A stretch of 64,000 bases of DNA from positions 62,001 through 126,000 of the forward strand of contig NZ_JADKYS010000002.1 in assembly GCF_015354345.1 (NCBI RefSeq), read 5' to 3'. The DNA comes from Methylophilus sp. 14. Its GTDB lineage: Bacteria > Pseudomonadota > Gammaproteobacteria > Burkholderiales > Methylophilaceae. Every line of letters starts with the position of its first letter. The stretch's first letter is position 1. Of the stretch, positions 17,646-26,197 are shown piece after piece. The notes beneath the pieces are model-generated. The model ran no database searches. It saw nothing but the letters and a program-made list of their open reading frames with translations, and had not been told where the DNA came from. Position numbers and translations under genes: made by a program.

Positions 17646-19253
17646 TTATGTGGTCGAGTGATTGTTCTTGCCCAAGATGTTTTTAGCGGCCCTCACGCCT
17701 TGGGCAAAGGCCTCTTCAAAAATAGATATCCCGGCAGCATCTGTATGCGCAATGTGTAATTGCGGGTGCGTGTGATTCAGTAACTGGCGCGCTTGATTGG
17801 TCAGAAAGCCGGGTTGAGGGTAAGTCATGGCGTGTCCCCAGCGCCAGATGTCCATATTCAGGATGTGTTGCGATAGCTCAGGGTGTGCTTTTTGCAAGTC
17901 TTGCACAATACTGGTTTGCAAAGACGTCCATGTCCCTGCATATAACTGTTGGCGGGCCTGGTGTTCATCACTATGTGCCAATGCCCGGTAGTAAGTGAGC
18001 ACTAACTGGTCATGATAGCGTTGTGTGTCTTGATGATTGGCGACAACATAGCCCAGTCCAGCGCTGTCATATAACACATTGTCCCAGGCCAACGGCAAGT
18101 TGCCGTTCAGTTGATCCGGCTGGTTGATACTGAGATTAGCGACTAGCCATGGCGCATGTCTGATTGTCTGTGCTGCTTGTGTGAGGCTGGGGTCATTACG
18201 CAATACATAAGGCAGGGTATGTAGCGGAGACGCATAGATAACATGGTCCGCAATCCAGCGCGTGGTTTGTTGTGTGGTCAGGTCATAGACGTCTACTGTC
18301 ACGTGATGGGCTTCGAGTTGAATAGCATGGACCAGTTGACGGGTATGTATGGCGTCCTGTTGCGGGTTGGCCAGTTGCTGCGTTAGCCATGCATTGCCTT
18401 GTGGCCAGGTGAGCACCTGGTCTGTGTCGGCATTGGCCGCTTGTCCGCGCCTTGAGGCAAAGTAATGTATGCCTGCCCAGGCAGAAATGCTGGTATGAGG
18501 CATGCCGTAATCATCACGGCAGGCGTAATTCACGTACCAGTGCAAGGGTGCGCTGTGCCATCCCTGGCCATGCAGATATTCTGCCATTGTGATGCTATCC
18601 AGCATGGTGAACTGAGGGTCATGCGAGGAGGCTGCCAGTGGGATAGTAAACGCCGGTTTGTTATCGCGACCAGTGGCCTCCCTGAACACCTGCATTTGTT
18701 TTTCAAACGCTTGTATTTCTGCACGCTCGCGGTGGCCGAGTCCGTGATCCGGGCGTAAGCCTTCTTGCCATTGACCATGAATAAACAAGCGTTCTTGTGG
18801 TGCAAAGCATAAGTAGCGTTCTTGGTATAGCGGGCGGTGGCTGTCTACATTGGCGGTGATCGCCCCCGTTTCGGCAAGAAACTGCTTGAGTAGCACGTTG
18901 TCATGGTTGGGCAACGGCAGGTAATGTGCCCCCCAGGGGTAGGCGCTTATTGTATTTTTACCACTGCGCGCGTTACCGCCTACCTCAGCCTCGAGCTCTA
19001 GTAGCGCAACATCATCCATCTGGTGTTTTTGCAAATACCACCCGGCAGCCATGCCGCTGACGCCGGCACCGACAATCGCTACCTTGGTCCGCTGTGTGCT
19101 CGAGAAGGCCGGGAAGTCTGCCTGTCTGAGTTGATGTCCGGCCATATGATTGGGGCCCAGCAATGTTCCGCCAAACTGTGTTGGTGTGCTGCGTTGGCAA
19201 TGCATCAGGGCCGGGCTGAGAGCCAGACCCAGCAGAAATGTACGTCTATCCAT
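17646..19253 (-). CDS. Exported FAD-dependent amine-oxidase-like protein
   Basis: 535 aa flavoprotein. The N-terminus MDRRTFLLGLALSPALMHC resembles a twin-arginine signal (RRTFLLG) ending in a Cys, so a folded, flavin-loaded periplasmic or lipid-anchored enzyme is likely. The FAD-binding motif VAIVGAGVSGMAAGWYLQ is near 58-75, followed by ELEAEVGGNARSG as in monoamine/polyamine oxidases and phytoene desaturases. A second conserved part near the end includes THPQLHIAHTDAAGISIFEEAFAQG-type residues that close the FAD site. It is the last gene of the minus-strand block with the membrane spermidine-synthase-like gene, 7 bases apart. A polyamine-type substrate is inferred from context only. Confidence 0.78.
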   Translation of the reverse strand: MDRRTFLLGLALSPALMHCQRSTPTQFGGTLLGPNHMAGHQLRQADFPAFSSTQRTKVAIVGAGVSGMAAGWYLQKHQMDDVALLELEAEVGGNARSGKNTISAYPWGAHYLPLPNHDNVLLKQFLAETGAITANVDSHRPLYQERYLCFAPQERLFIHGQWQEGLRPDHGLGHRERAEIQAFEKQMQVFREATGRDNKPAFTIPLAASSHDPQFTMLDSITMAEYLHGQGWHSAPLHWYVNYACRDDYGMPHTSISAWAGIHYFASRRGQAANADTDQVLTWPQGNAWLTQQLANPQQDAIHTRQLVHAIQLEAHHVTVDVYDLTTQQTTRWIADHVIYASPLHTLPYVLRNDPSLTQAAQTIRHAPWLVANLSINQPDQLNGNLPLAWDNVLYDSAGLGYVVANHQDTQRYHDQLVLTYYRALAHSDEHQARQQLYAGTWTSLQTSIVQDLQKAHPELSQHILNMDIWRWGHAMTYPQPGFLTNQARQLLNHTHPQLHIAHTDAAGISIFEEAFAQGVRAAKNILGKNNHSTT

Positions 19254-19260
19254 TCGTCAG

Positions 19261-20826
19261 TCACGGCCCTTGGTGATGCCACTCCTGCTCGTAGTAATGC
19301 ACCAGTTTCTGGTTGTTCAGGCGGTTCACCTCGGCTGGCACTGCCTGCATATCCAGCGGAAATTGGAACAGTGTGGTTAATGTTTCGGGCGTCATAAAAC
19401 GCAACCCGCTCACCGCTATTTGCTGCGGGGGATGATAAGGTTGATGACTGGCAATCACATATCCCCACTCACCAAAGGAAGGAACCAGCGTATGGTAGGG
19501 GCTGGTGAGCAAGCCCACGCTCTGGATGGTATTAACGATGCACCAGTAGGACTGGCGTGCATACAGCGGTGAAGTTGATTGGATCACTGCCAGCCCGTGC
19601 TGGGATAAATGCGCTGCAACCAGTTGATAGAAACTGCTGCTATAGAGTTTGCCTAAGGCAAAGTTGGTCGGGTCAGGAAAGTCCACGACAATAAAATCAA
19701 AGAAATCTTTTTGTTGATCCAGCCAGACGAACGCATCCGCCGTCACAACACTGACTTTTGGCGAAGAAAATGCGTGTGCATTGAGCTGGCTGAGGCGGAT
19801 ATTATGTTTGAATATATCCGTCATTTCACGGTCCAGATCCACCAGTGTCACGTGCTCTATCGTGGGATACTTTAATATTTCGCGCAATGCCAGCCCATCG
19901 CCGCCACCCAGGACAAGTACGTTGCGTGGCTGCTTGATTGCGCTGAGTGCAGGATGCACCAGCGCTTCGTGATAGCGATATTCATCGCGTGAAGAGAATT
20001 GCAAGTTGCCATTGAGAAACAGCCGGGTGTCATCGTGCCATTGTGTGAGCACAATGCGCTGATAGCGTGTAGTTTTTGAAAAAATGACCCGGTCTTCAAA
20101 CAGCATTTCCTCGCTGTAACGGGTGAGGTGTTCTGCAAATAACAGTCCGGCAATTAAGCTCAAGCCAACGAGCAGGCATTGCCATAGCAGCAGCCGTGGC
20201 CGTTGCAATTGTTCGCGGAACAAGTGAATGGCCCACAGGGCGACTAATACATTCAAGAGTCCAAAGACCAGGCTGGTGCGCATCAGGCCCAGGTGTGGGA
20301 CCAGTAACAGTGGAAACGCCAGTGAGACGGCGAGTGCGCCAAGATAGTCAAAGGTCAGGACACGGGAGACCAGCTCCTTTAATGACAGCGATTGCTCCAA
20401 TATGCGCATTACTAAGGGGATTTCCAGGCCGACCAGCATGCCAATAATAAATACCAGCAGGTATAGCACGGCCTGAAAAGCGACATTGCCGTTATAGCCT
20501 ATTTGTGCAAATGCCAGAAACAACAGGGCGGCCGAAAAGCCGCCGCTAATCGCGACCAGTAGCTCCAGCTCAATAAACCGCCTCACCAGTGCGCTGGTGA
20601 TGTATTTGGAAGCCCAGGAACCTGCGCCCATGGCAAACAGGTAAACGCCGATTACGGTCGAAAACTGGGTGACGGAGTCGCCGAGTAAATAACTGGATAA
20701 TGTGCCTGCAACCAGTTCATATACCAAGCCACAACTGGCAATAATAAACACAGACGCAAAGAGCGCCTGCCGCATCGCCCGGTCGGGATTGCCGGGCCGG
20801 TGCGATGGACCTGCAGGATTAACCAT
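19261..20826 (-). CDS. Membrane-embedded spermidine synthase-like aminopropyltransferase
   Basis: 521 aa. The first 220 residues hold about six to seven hydrophobic helices (ALFASVFIIASCGLVYELVA onward); the C-terminal half is a Rossmann-fold spermidine synthase domain with VLVLGGGDGLALREIL, VTLVDLDREM, FIVVDFPDPTNFALGKLYSSSFY. GGGDG and the acidic residue of DLD bind decarboxylated SAM, and the Asp of VVDFPDP replaces the usual D-S-SDP catalytic loop. ATG 20826 is preferred to an in-frame TTG at 20841; it overlaps the stop of the DUF350 gene by 8 bases, so coupling is likely. Such membrane-fused synthases are distinct from soluble SpeE. The acceptor amine or lipid is unknown. Confidence 0.85.
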   Translation of the reverse strand: MVNPAGPSHRPGNPDRAMRQALFASVFIIASCGLVYELVAGTLSSYLLGDSVTQFSTVIGVYLFAMGAGSWASKYITSALVRRFIELELLVAISGGFSAALLFLAFAQIGYNGNVAFQAVLYLLVFIIGMLVGLEIPLVMRILEQSLSLKELVSRVLTFDYLGALAVSLAFPLLLVPHLGLMRTSLVFGLLNVLVALWAIHLFREQLQRPRLLLWQCLLVGLSLIAGLLFAEHLTRYSEEMLFEDRVIFSKTTRYQRIVLTQWHDDTRLFLNGNLQFSSRDEYRYHEALVHPALSAIKQPRNVLVLGGGDGLALREILKYPTIEHVTLVDLDREMTDIFKHNIRLSQLNAHAFSSPKVSVVTADAFVWLDQQKDFFDFIVVDFPDPTNFALGKLYSSSFYQLVAAHLSQHGLAVIQSTSPLYARQSYWCIVNTIQSVGLLTSPYHTLVPSFGEWGYVIASHQPYHPPQQIAVSGLRFMTPETLTTLFQFPLDMQAVPAEVNRLNNQKLVHYYEQEWHHQGP

Positions 20827-21034
20827 GGATAGCTGCTGCAATAATCAGGGCAATTCCCAGGCACATGGCGGCGACAATAATCGCCAGGGATAAGTTGTTT
20901 TTTTCAACCACCTCTCGCCACAAATCATAAGGGGTGATTTTGTCCAGCACAACAAAGCATAGCCAGAAAATAATGACCCCCAGCAGTGAAAAAATGATGG
21001 AGTTCTGCAAGTTGGTGAAGAGTAGAGTGTTCAA
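20819..21034 (-). CDS. DUF350 (YjfL-like) small membrane protein
   Basis: 71 aa starting at TTG 21034, which has AAAGGA 6 bases upstream; the longer open frame to 21169 runs over the preceding small gene and lacks a ribosome site. Two transmembrane helices (SIIFSLLGVIIFWLCFVVLD and LAIIVAAMCLGIALIIAAAI) flank the family signature DKITPYDLWREVVEKNN, and the protein ends AAAIHG as DUF350 proteins do. DUF350 proteins recur beside polyamine or glutathionylspermidine-type enzymes in proteobacteria; their biochemical role is not known. Confidence 0.85.
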   Translation of the reverse strand: MNTLLFTNLQNSIIFSLLGVIIFWLCFVVLDKITPYDLWREVVEKNNLSLAIIVAAMCLGIALIIAAAIHG

Positions 21035-21050
21035 CGCAATTCCTTTCAGC

Positions 21051-21194
21051 TTATTTGTGTTGCGATTCGTGGGAGCTGCCTTTGTTGACGCGCACAGAGT
21101 CGCTGCTTGTCCATAAAGGTTCGCCGTAGTACTGTAGTTTGCAAAAATAGGCGATTGCCAATACAGCACTGAGTTTATATATTTTTAGCCACAT
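21051..21194 (-). CDS. 47-aa membrane-anchored peptide (unrecognised)
   Basis: A short frame between DUF4178 and DUF350 that fills what would otherwise be a 172-bp gap in a tightly packed operon. ATG 21194 lies 12 bases after the DUF4178 stop, and its TAA is 16 bases before the DUF350 start. The peptide has a basic start (MWLKIYK), one hydrophobic stretch (LSAVLAIAYF) followed by Cys, then a polar tail rich in Ser, His and Lys (SVRVNKGSSHESQHK). It could be a small membrane subunit or a poorly conserved lipoprotein. The position and spacing support it; no family is recognised. Confidence 0.55.
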   Translation of the reverse strand: MWLKIYKLSAVLAIAYFCKLQYYGEPLWTSSDSVRVNKGSSHESQHK

Positions 21195-21206
21195 AAGGGT
21201 GTCCGG

Positions 21207-23168
21207 TTATCCATTCAGAGGGTGATCACTGTCAGCCCAGCGCCGATGTTCAAATTGCGTTCTGTAATGATAAAAGAGGGCAGGCCCAATGAGCAGGAAG
21301 ATGACCAAGGTCCAGAAATTTCCCCAGAGAGGGACGTCTGAAATGATGCGTACGGATTGAAATTTGCCCCGAGTCTGGATGTCTCCGCTACCATCACTTT
21401 CCGCTTCAATTTGCAGTTGGTATTTGCCTTTAGGCACAGCACTGAAAATGATTTCTGCATGACTGTCATTTTCACGCCAGTATTCGCCGCCGTCATAACC
21501 TGAGTAATCGCTTATTTCACGGTTGGCTGAATAGGTCAGGCCACTCTCCAGGCCAATCAGACGCACAGTCGAATACAGCCAGCTATTACTCAGGGCACCA
21601 TCCAGCTCAATGATGACATTTTGTTTGGTTGGGAATATATAAAACGGATCACTTTCGACTTCGCTTGTCACCGTGTTGTAGCGCCCATAAGAGCCAGACC
21701 AGTCATCCGACGGGTTGTTTGCGATTTGCATGGATGTGCTAAACACTACTTGTTGGCGTGCGTGCATGACAAATTCAAGCTGGATGAAAATGGCCGCGAC
21801 CATAAACAGCAAGGTAGCGTTGCGCCAGGCTGACACCGATTGGCCATAAGGATTGGGTTGGTTGGCAAAGACCCCCTGCGTTTTCGGCAGGTTTAGTGGT
21901 GTTTTGAATGCGGATGCAACTTGCTCCGGGGTCAGGTATTCGCCCTGACTCCAGTTGATTTCTTTACCTTGTAGTTCTTTGCTTAATAGGTAGGGCGGAG
22001 CAATAAAGTCTTCAATGGTTGCTGTGTCCCCCAGTTGTACCTGCCAGTAAAATTCGCCCGCGACGATCTCCACCTTGCTTTTGTATTTGGCAAAGTGCTG
22101 GTACGTATTGCCTGCGTGCAGGGCTTCGGGGCCACGGCTATATCGTGCATTGAGTTTGGGGGCGTTCAGTAAGGGTTTGAGGATATTCCAGTGTCCCTGG
22201 CTGCACACCAGCCAGCGAAAACCATAACCAGAATGATGTAGTAAATATTCTTCCCATGAGAAGAGTGTGCCGTATGCCCTGGTTGAGCGTTGGAGATAGC
22301 CGGTCACCGTAAACGCGGCCTGCTCAAAATGCCCTACACTGCCCAGCGGGAGTGTAGGGCTACCTAATAGTTTTAGTTTCTTTTGATATTTGAGTAATGT
22401 GGCCACCTGGCTGTGGCCGGCATCCAGCACAGCCGTGCAATGCGGGCAGGTGACGGTTTGTATGTTTTGTAGGCGTATAGACAGGCTGCCGCCACATTGC
22501 GGGCATTGTAACTGGCGTGTTGGTGTTTTGATGCCAGCCATCTCCATGTCACGCAAATGAGCAAGGTGCAAGTGCTCAAGGGCGACGGGCATGCCTATGA
22601 ACAGAGTGGGTGCTTGCTCTCCGCTAAACTCTAGAGTGGCATAGGTTTGTGCATCACTTAGTTCTACAAAGTGACTGGTTTTTCCGGTGATCAGTGCTTT
22701 AGGTAATTCGCCCTGGCCAGCAATACAATCCGCTTGCTCAATCCGCGTTACCGTGAGCCGTTTGCCCTGGATGGGTACACTTAATTCAGGCTGGTAACGT
22801 GACAATGGCAGGTCTGGCACAGCGCTTTTGTCGGCCTCAAAGCTCATGATATAGGCGCCGGATGACTCGGAGAGCCAACCTGTTTTTCCTGAGTCAAACA
22901 GCACGTGCCACTCGTTCCACACACCGCAGGCATGTTGGAACTGTACGCGGCCAATGACGCTAAAATGCGCTTGCAGATGGTAACCGCTGGAGCCGATCTG
23001 CAATAAGGTATTGTCAGGCAATAACTCCGCCATTTTGCCTAGGTTTTCAACGTCCTGGTCTTGGCGTAACAGGGTACTGCGACAATGTTCGCAGATAACC
23101 AGCAAGGAACTGCCTGCACGAAACTGTACTTTTGCCCCGCAGGCGGGACATTGGCTATAACGGATCAC
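21207..23168 (-). CDS. DUF4178 protein with two zinc ribbons and C-terminal membrane segments
   Basis: 653 aa. It begins with a zinc ribbon (C7, C10, C26, C29 in QCPACG and CEHC), then a DUF4178 beta-domain about 55-190, a second zinc ribbon (QCPQCGG ... TCPHC near 215-240), a second DUF4178 copy about 280-420, and two transmembrane helices (about 455-475 and 615-635) enclosing a beta-rich, probably extracytoplasmic region. The duplicated ribbon-plus-DUF4178 layout is clear in the sequence. It is downstream of and close to the SPFH gene (12 bases). DUF4178 is known mostly from this type of neighbourhood; molecular function unknown. Confidence 0.82.
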   Translation of the reverse strand: MIRYSQCPACGAKVQFRAGSSLLVICEHCRSTLLRQDQDVENLGKMAELLPDNTLLQIGSSGYHLQAHFSVIGRVQFQHACGVWNEWHVLFDSGKTGWLSESSGAYIMSFEADKSAVPDLPLSRYQPELSVPIQGKRLTVTRIEQADCIAGQGELPKALITGKTSHFVELSDAQTYATLEFSGEQAPTLFIGMPVALEHLHLAHLRDMEMAGIKTPTRQLQCPQCGGSLSIRLQNIQTVTCPHCTAVLDAGHSQVATLLKYQKKLKLLGSPTLPLGSVGHFEQAAFTVTGYLQRSTRAYGTLFSWEEYLLHHSGYGFRWLVCSQGHWNILKPLLNAPKLNARYSRGPEALHAGNTYQHFAKYKSKVEIVAGEFYWQVQLGDTATIEDFIAPPYLLSKELQGKEINWSQGEYLTPEQVASAFKTPLNLPKTQGVFANQPNPYGQSVSAWRNATLLFMVAAIFIQLEFVMHARQQVVFSTSMQIANNPSDDWSGSYGRYNTVTSEVESDPFYIFPTKQNVIIELDGALSNSWLYSTVRLIGLESGLTYSANREISDYSGYDGGEYWRENDSHAEIIFSAVPKGKYQLQIEAESDGSGDIQTRGKFQSVRIISDVPLWGNFWTLVIFLLIGPALFYHYRTQFEHRRWADSDHPLNG

Positions 23169-23180
23169 AGCAGATTGCGC

Positions 23181-24182
23181 CTAGTTGAGCTTGCTCAGCA
23201 ACTCGGCTTTTTTGCTATCGAATTCAGCCTGGGTCAAAATGCCTTTGCCGACAAGCGCATGCAGTTTTTCCAGCGTGGACACGATATCATCTGCAGCGAT
23301 AGGTTGCGAGGCGGCAGGTGTGGTTGCTGTCGACAAGTGATTTGCCATTGTTTGTGCCATGGCCATGCCTGCGCCCATACCGGCGCCTGCTCCGGCAACG
23401 CCTGCCTCATTTTGTGCTGCGAGAGGAATGGATTCGGCGACCTGAAACTGACTAAATTTGCTTAAATCACCGACGACATTCATGCTGATGCGTTTATCTA
23501 GGATGGTTTGCAGTTCTTCAGGCAGTGAAATGTTTTCGACCACCAGGTTATCCAGCGTTAGGCCATAGCGTGCAAACAATGGAGACATTTGGGTCGTGAG
23601 CAGGGTCGCTAAGGCATGCTGATTGGCGGCCATGTCAATAAAAGGTAACTTGCTATTGGCGAATATCTGGGTCAGCTCGGCAATGATCAGGTGGCGCAAC
23701 TGTCCATCCAGCTCGTCTGCGGTATATTCAGCCCGTGTGCCGCAAACCTCTTTGTAAAACAGTGTGGGATTGGTCAGGCGATAACTATACATGCCAAACG
23801 CACGTAACCTGACCATGCCAAATTCCGGGTCACGCAAGGTGATCGGGTTGGAGGTGCCCCATTTGCGGTCAAGTTGTAAACGGTTGCTAAAAAACAGAAC
23901 ATCCGATTTGAAGGGGGATTCAAACAGCTTGTCCCAGTGTTTGAGGTTGGTGAGTACCGGCAGGTTCTGGGTGTTCAGCGTATGTAAACCAGGACCAAAA
24001 TTGTCGGCAATTTGTCCTTCGTCTATGAGTAACACGCTTTGCGAGTCACGCACTGTTAATTGTGCGCCATATTGAATTTCCATATCCATCATGGGATAAC
24101 GGTAGGCAAGTATGCCATTACTGTCTTCCGTCCATTGGATAACATCAACGAATTGTTTTTTTACGAAATCGAATATACCCAC
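23181..24182 (-). CDS. SPFH-domain (virion-core/YdjI-like) protein with SHOCT tail
   Basis: 333 aa from GTG 24182, chosen because AGGGAG sits 7 bases upstream; the frame is open to 24248. It starts VGIFDFVKKQFVDVIQW, typical of the bacterial SPFH subgroup annotated as virion core protein or YdjI-like. The SPFH domain spans about 25-240, then a Gly/Ala/Met-rich segment (AGAGAGMGAGMAMAQ) and a C-terminal SHOCT helix pair (LEKLHALVGKGILTQAEFDS). SPFH proteins oligomerise at membranes and scaffold partners. It heads the minus-strand block and shares a 126-bp intergenic region with speD. Confidence 0.85.
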   Translation of the reverse strand: MGIFDFVKKQFVDVIQWTEDSNGILAYRYPMMDMEIQYGAQLTVRDSQSVLLIDEGQIADNFGPGLHTLNTQNLPVLTNLKHWDKLFESPFKSDVLFFSNRLQLDRKWGTSNPITLRDPEFGMVRLRAFGMYSYRLTNPTLFYKEVCGTRAEYTADELDGQLRHLIIAELTQIFANSKLPFIDMAANQHALATLLTTQMSPLFARYGLTLDNLVVENISLPEELQTILDKRISMNVVGDLSKFSQFQVAESIPLAAQNEAGVAGAGAGMGAGMAMAQTMANHLSTATTPAASQPIAADDIVSTLEKLHALVGKGILTQAEFDSKKAELLSKLN

Positions 24183-24308
24183 TGCTGCTCCCTGTTTGTT
24201 TTTATTAGGATGGCCATGGTCAGAACGCAAATTACTATACAATGCCAATCGACCAATTATTGTTAATATACTTCAAAATCGTGATAGATGTATTGCATCC
24301 GTTAGCAT

Positions 24309-24680
24309 ATGAAAAGATTAGCGCATAGTGGCCTGCATTTGATCGCCAATTTGCATGGTGTTGAAGCGGGGGTGAGTGTGATGACTAGTCTGCCTGCCTG
24401 CAAAAACCTCTGCCGACAGGCGGTGAAAGATGCCGGTTTAACCTTGGTTGGCGAAAGCTTTCACGATTTTGGTGAGGGGCTGGGGGTCACTGGTGCGCTG
24501 GTGCTGGCTGAGTCGCATTTGGCCATACATACCTGGCCTGAGTCTGGGTATGTGACGCTTGATGTCTTTGTGTGTAACTACACAGCTGATAACTCTGACA
24601 AAGCGAAACAGGTTTTTGAGACGTTGATCGAGGCGTATCGCCCGCAGCGGGTGCAACGGATTGAGTTGCCACGTGAGTAG
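24309..24680 (+). CDS. speD: S-adenosylmethionine decarboxylase proenzyme
   Basis: Pyruvoyl enzyme that makes decarboxylated SAM, the aminopropyl donor. 123 aa, the short prokaryotic class 1b form. Self-cleavage at the Ser of LAES-H gives the pyruvoyl group: S69, with H74 and C89 at the same relative spacing as S63/H68/C83 of the Thermotoga enzyme, so it should be active. No soluble speE lies nearby; the only aminopropyltransferase-like gene in the window is the membrane one at 19261, in the divergent block. Ends at a strong terminator. Confidence 0.95.
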   Translation: MKRLAHSGLHLIANLHGVEAGVSVMTSLPACKNLCRQAVKDAGLTLVGESFHDFGEGLGVTGALVLAESHLAIHTWPESGYVTLDVFVCNYTADNSDKAKQVFETLIEAYRPQRVQRIELPRE

Positions 24681-24693
24681 ATGGATTGAAATA

Positions 24694-24720
24694 AAAAACG
24701 CCGGTATCTCCGGCGTTTTT
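24694..24720. terminator. Bidirectional terminator between speD and gltA
   Basis: AAAAACGCCGG/CCGGCGTTTTT, perfect 11-bp stem with 5-base loop, between two convergent genes. Confidence 0.9.
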
Positions 24721-24740
24721 TATTGGGTAATACAGTGCTG

Positions 24741-26030
24741 TTAGCGCTGATGCAGCGGCACAAACTCTCTTCTCTCTGAACCGACATACAACTGGCGCGG
24801 GCGGCCGATTTTCTGGTCGGGGTCTGCATTCATTTCGCACCATTGTGAAATCCAGCCTGCGGTACGCGCCAGGGCAAAAATGGCGGTAAACATGGAGTTG
24901 GGGATGCCCATCGCACGCATCACGATGCCGCTGTAGAAGTCGACGTTTGGATACAGTTTGCGTGAGACGAAGTATTCATCTTCCAGTGCGATTTTTTCCA
25001 GTTCCATCGCCAGTTTGAACATCGGGTCATCGTGCAGGCCCAGTTCGTTTAATACTTCGTGACAGGTTTTACGCATGATGGAGGCGCGTGGGTCCATGTT
25101 GCGATAAACGCGGTGGCCAAAGCCCATGAGGCGGAAGCTGTCGGTTTTGTCTTTGGCGCGCTTGATGAACTCACCAATGCGGCTGACATCGCCGATTTCT
25201 TCCAGCATATTCAGTGTGGCCTCGTTGGCGCCACCGTGTGACGGGCCCCATAAGGAGGCAATCCCCGCCGCGATACAGGCAAACGGGTTGGCGCCGCTGG
25301 AGCCAACCAGACGCACAGTCGAGGTCGAGGCGTTTTGTTCGTGATCTGCATGCAGGATCAGGATGCGTTCAAACGCACGGGCCAGGATAGGGTTAGGCAC
25401 ATATTCTTCGCATGGGGTGGCGAACATCATGTGCATGAAGTTTTCAGCGTAACCCAATTTGTTTTTGGGGTACATGAATGGCTCACCGATATTGTATTTG
25501 TAGCTCCAGGCGGCGATCGTCGGCACCTTGGCCAGCAGGCGCATGGCGGCTACTTTGCGCGATTCCGGGTCTGCCACGTTGTTATTGTCGGGGTAAAACG
25601 CTGCCATGGCGCCGACGACGGCAATCATGACGGCCATCGGGTGGGCATCACGGCGGAAACCGCGGAATACATTGCTCATCTGGTCGTGCAGCATGGTGTG
25701 CTGGCGGATGGTGCCGACAAACTCTTCACGCTGTTGCAGGTCTGGCAATTCGCCATTGAGCAGCAGGTATGAGACTTCGAGGAAGTCACAGTTTTCTGCC
25801 AGTTGCTCGATCGGGTAGCCACGGTAATACAGCAGGCCTTGTTCACCATCGATAAAAGTGATGCCCGAGTTACAAGAGGCGGTAGACATAAAGCCGGGGT
25901 CAAAGGTGAAGTAGCCGTGTTTGCCCAGGCTGCGGATGTCGATCACATCTGTGCCTAAAGAGCCTTTTAAGACGGGTAATTCAATTGCAGCACTGTCGTT
26001 GTCAAATGTAATGGTCGCTTTGGTAGCCAT
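24741..26030 (-). CDS. gltA: Citrate synthase
   Basis: Condenses acetyl-CoA and oxaloacetate to citrate. 429 aa from ATG 26030 ([12 protein letters not shown]); the frame stays open to 26369 but that extension overlaps anmK and is not homologous. Type II (hexameric, NADH-sensitive family) layout: N-terminal beta domain, then catalytic His in [11 protein letters not shown] and [14 protein letters not shown], and [13 protein letters not shown] near the C-terminus. A TATAAT-like -10 element lies at 26069-26064 on the minus strand, 34 bases upstream of the start, but its -35 is poor. Confidence 0.97.
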   Translation of the reverse strand: MATKATITFDNDSAAIELPVLKGSLGTDVIDIRSLGKHGYFTFDPGFMSTASCNSGITFIDGEQGLLYYRGYPIEQLAENCDFLEVSYLLLNGELPDLQQREEFVGTIRQHTMLHDQMSNVFRGFRRDAHPMAVMIAVVGAMAAFYPDNNNVADPESRKVAAMRLLAKVPTIAAWSYKYNIGEPFMYPKNKLGYAENFMHMMFATPCEEYVPNPILARAFERILILHADHEQNASTSTVRLVGSSGANPFACIAAGIASLWGPSHGGANEATLNMLEEIGDVSRIGEFIKRAKDKTDSFRLMGFGHRVYRNMDPRASIMRKTCHEVLNELGLHDDPMFKLAMELEKIALEDEYFVSRKLYPNVDFYSGIVMRAMGIPNSMFTAIFALARTAGWISQWCEMNADPDQKIGRPRQLYVGSERREFVPLHQR

Positions 26031-26197
26031 AACGTACTCTGTCTTTAAGTCTAGGTTGTCTAAATTATACGCAATCGTTTTTGAATATGGGCGCTTGTGC
26101 AGAAATGAGCATGGAAAAGTTAAAAAATCGTCTTCAATCCTGCACCAGTTTAAATCAAACGTTGAGTGCATTCGCACTGCTTTAGGGTGTCTTTGGT

